Origin: JBHIFE01 sp046760985
GTDB lineage: Bacteria; Chloroflexota; Dehalococcoidia; Dehalococcoidales; RBG-16-60-22
DNA length: 31,693 nt
NCBI GenBank assembly: GCA_046760985.1
Contig: JBHIFE010000003.1
Location: 1-31,693 of the forward strand
Reading direction: 5' to 3'
Each line of letters begins with the position of its first letter. Position 1 is the stretch's first letter. A program made the translations under genes and the position numbers. Shown here piece after piece: positions 31,562 through 31,693 of the stretch. Under the pieces are notes generated by a model. The model was not told the origin of the DNA. It made no database searches and worked only from the letters and a program-made list of their open reading frames with translations.

Positions 31562-31693
31562 ACGAAAAGGAAAGACCTCATAAAATACCTGATAACCAGC
31601 GGCGCCTTCCTTATTAGAGAGGGAAGCAGGCACAGCATATATCAGAAAGGTAAATATAGAACAGCGGTGCCGCGTCATAATGAAATAGTGGAT
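31562..31693 (+). CDS. HicA-like toxin family frame, partial, start codon unclear
   Basis: The frame from 31562 to the window edge reads TKRKDLIKYL at first and later REGSRHSIYQKGKYRTAVPR, which matches the YcfA/HicA mRNA-interferase family (double-stranded RNA-binding-like fold with a G-x-H-x-x-Y catalytic histidine; here SRHSIY). The frame is open back to 31541 but has no ATG, GTG or TTG before the similarity. An ATG at 31554 is in another frame and stops after nine codons, so a one-base change could link it. It may be a decayed gene, use a rare start, or contain a sequencing error. The antitoxin HicB, if present, lies beyond the window. Confidence 0.5.

Overview
This window looks like a chromosomal contig from an anaerobic bacterium, most plausibly a Dehalococcoidia-type Chloroflexota. 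The inference rests on several things: a ferredoxin-linked 2-oxoacid oxidoreductase, a 2-hydroxyacyl-CoA dehydratase-type activator, a DnaD/DnaC-like primosome operon next to rplI-dnaB, frequent GTG/TTG starts, and tRNA genes with encoded CCA. No 16S gene or marker search is available, so the taxonomy is an inference.

Left block (1-9841): the end of a TRAP-type substrate-binding protein and its two permeases (dctQ, dctM) precede a promoter-led plus-strand operon. That operon encodes an HprK-like P-loop kinase, a ComA-family phosphosulfolactate synthase and a four-part 2-oxoacid:ferredoxin oxidoreductase (ferredoxin, alpha, beta, gamma). It meets head-on a minus-strand pair encoding an acyl-CoA ligase and an LDH2/ComC-family 2-hydroxyacid dehydrogenase. 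Together these suggest uptake and oxidation of a C3 hydroxy-/oxo-acid, possibly a sulfonate such as sulfolactate. This is the most interesting part of the window.

Middle block (9857-15518): tRNA-Glu(CTC) with its own promoter and terminator, a SAM methyltransferase, a small winged-helix regulator followed by a possible 24-residue membrane peptide, then the minus-strand replication cluster rplI - dnaB - dnaD-like - dnaC-like. The helicase-loader-like protein carries two AAA+ modules in one chain.

Central minus-strand block (15694-21834): trxB, a thioredoxin-like CX3C protein, trxA, plsX, a BadF/HgdC-type activase, an M20 amidohydrolase and an MFS transporter, then tRNA-Gly(CCC). A divergent promoter pair separates tRNA-Gly from a plus-strand zinc-ribbon protein.

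Right block (22446-31693): recG, a DegV/FakB fatty-acid-binding protein, FakA kinase, divergent rpmB (L28), then argH-argG and an exported alpha/beta-hydrolase-like protein. FakA/FakB and PlsX together outline acyl-phosphate-dependent phospholipid synthesis. The right edge has a hairpin-rich intergenic region, which includes a second copy of a repeat also found near 16.6 kb, then the start of a HicA-like reading frame with no normal start codon. No CRISPR array, insertion sequence or prophage was seen.
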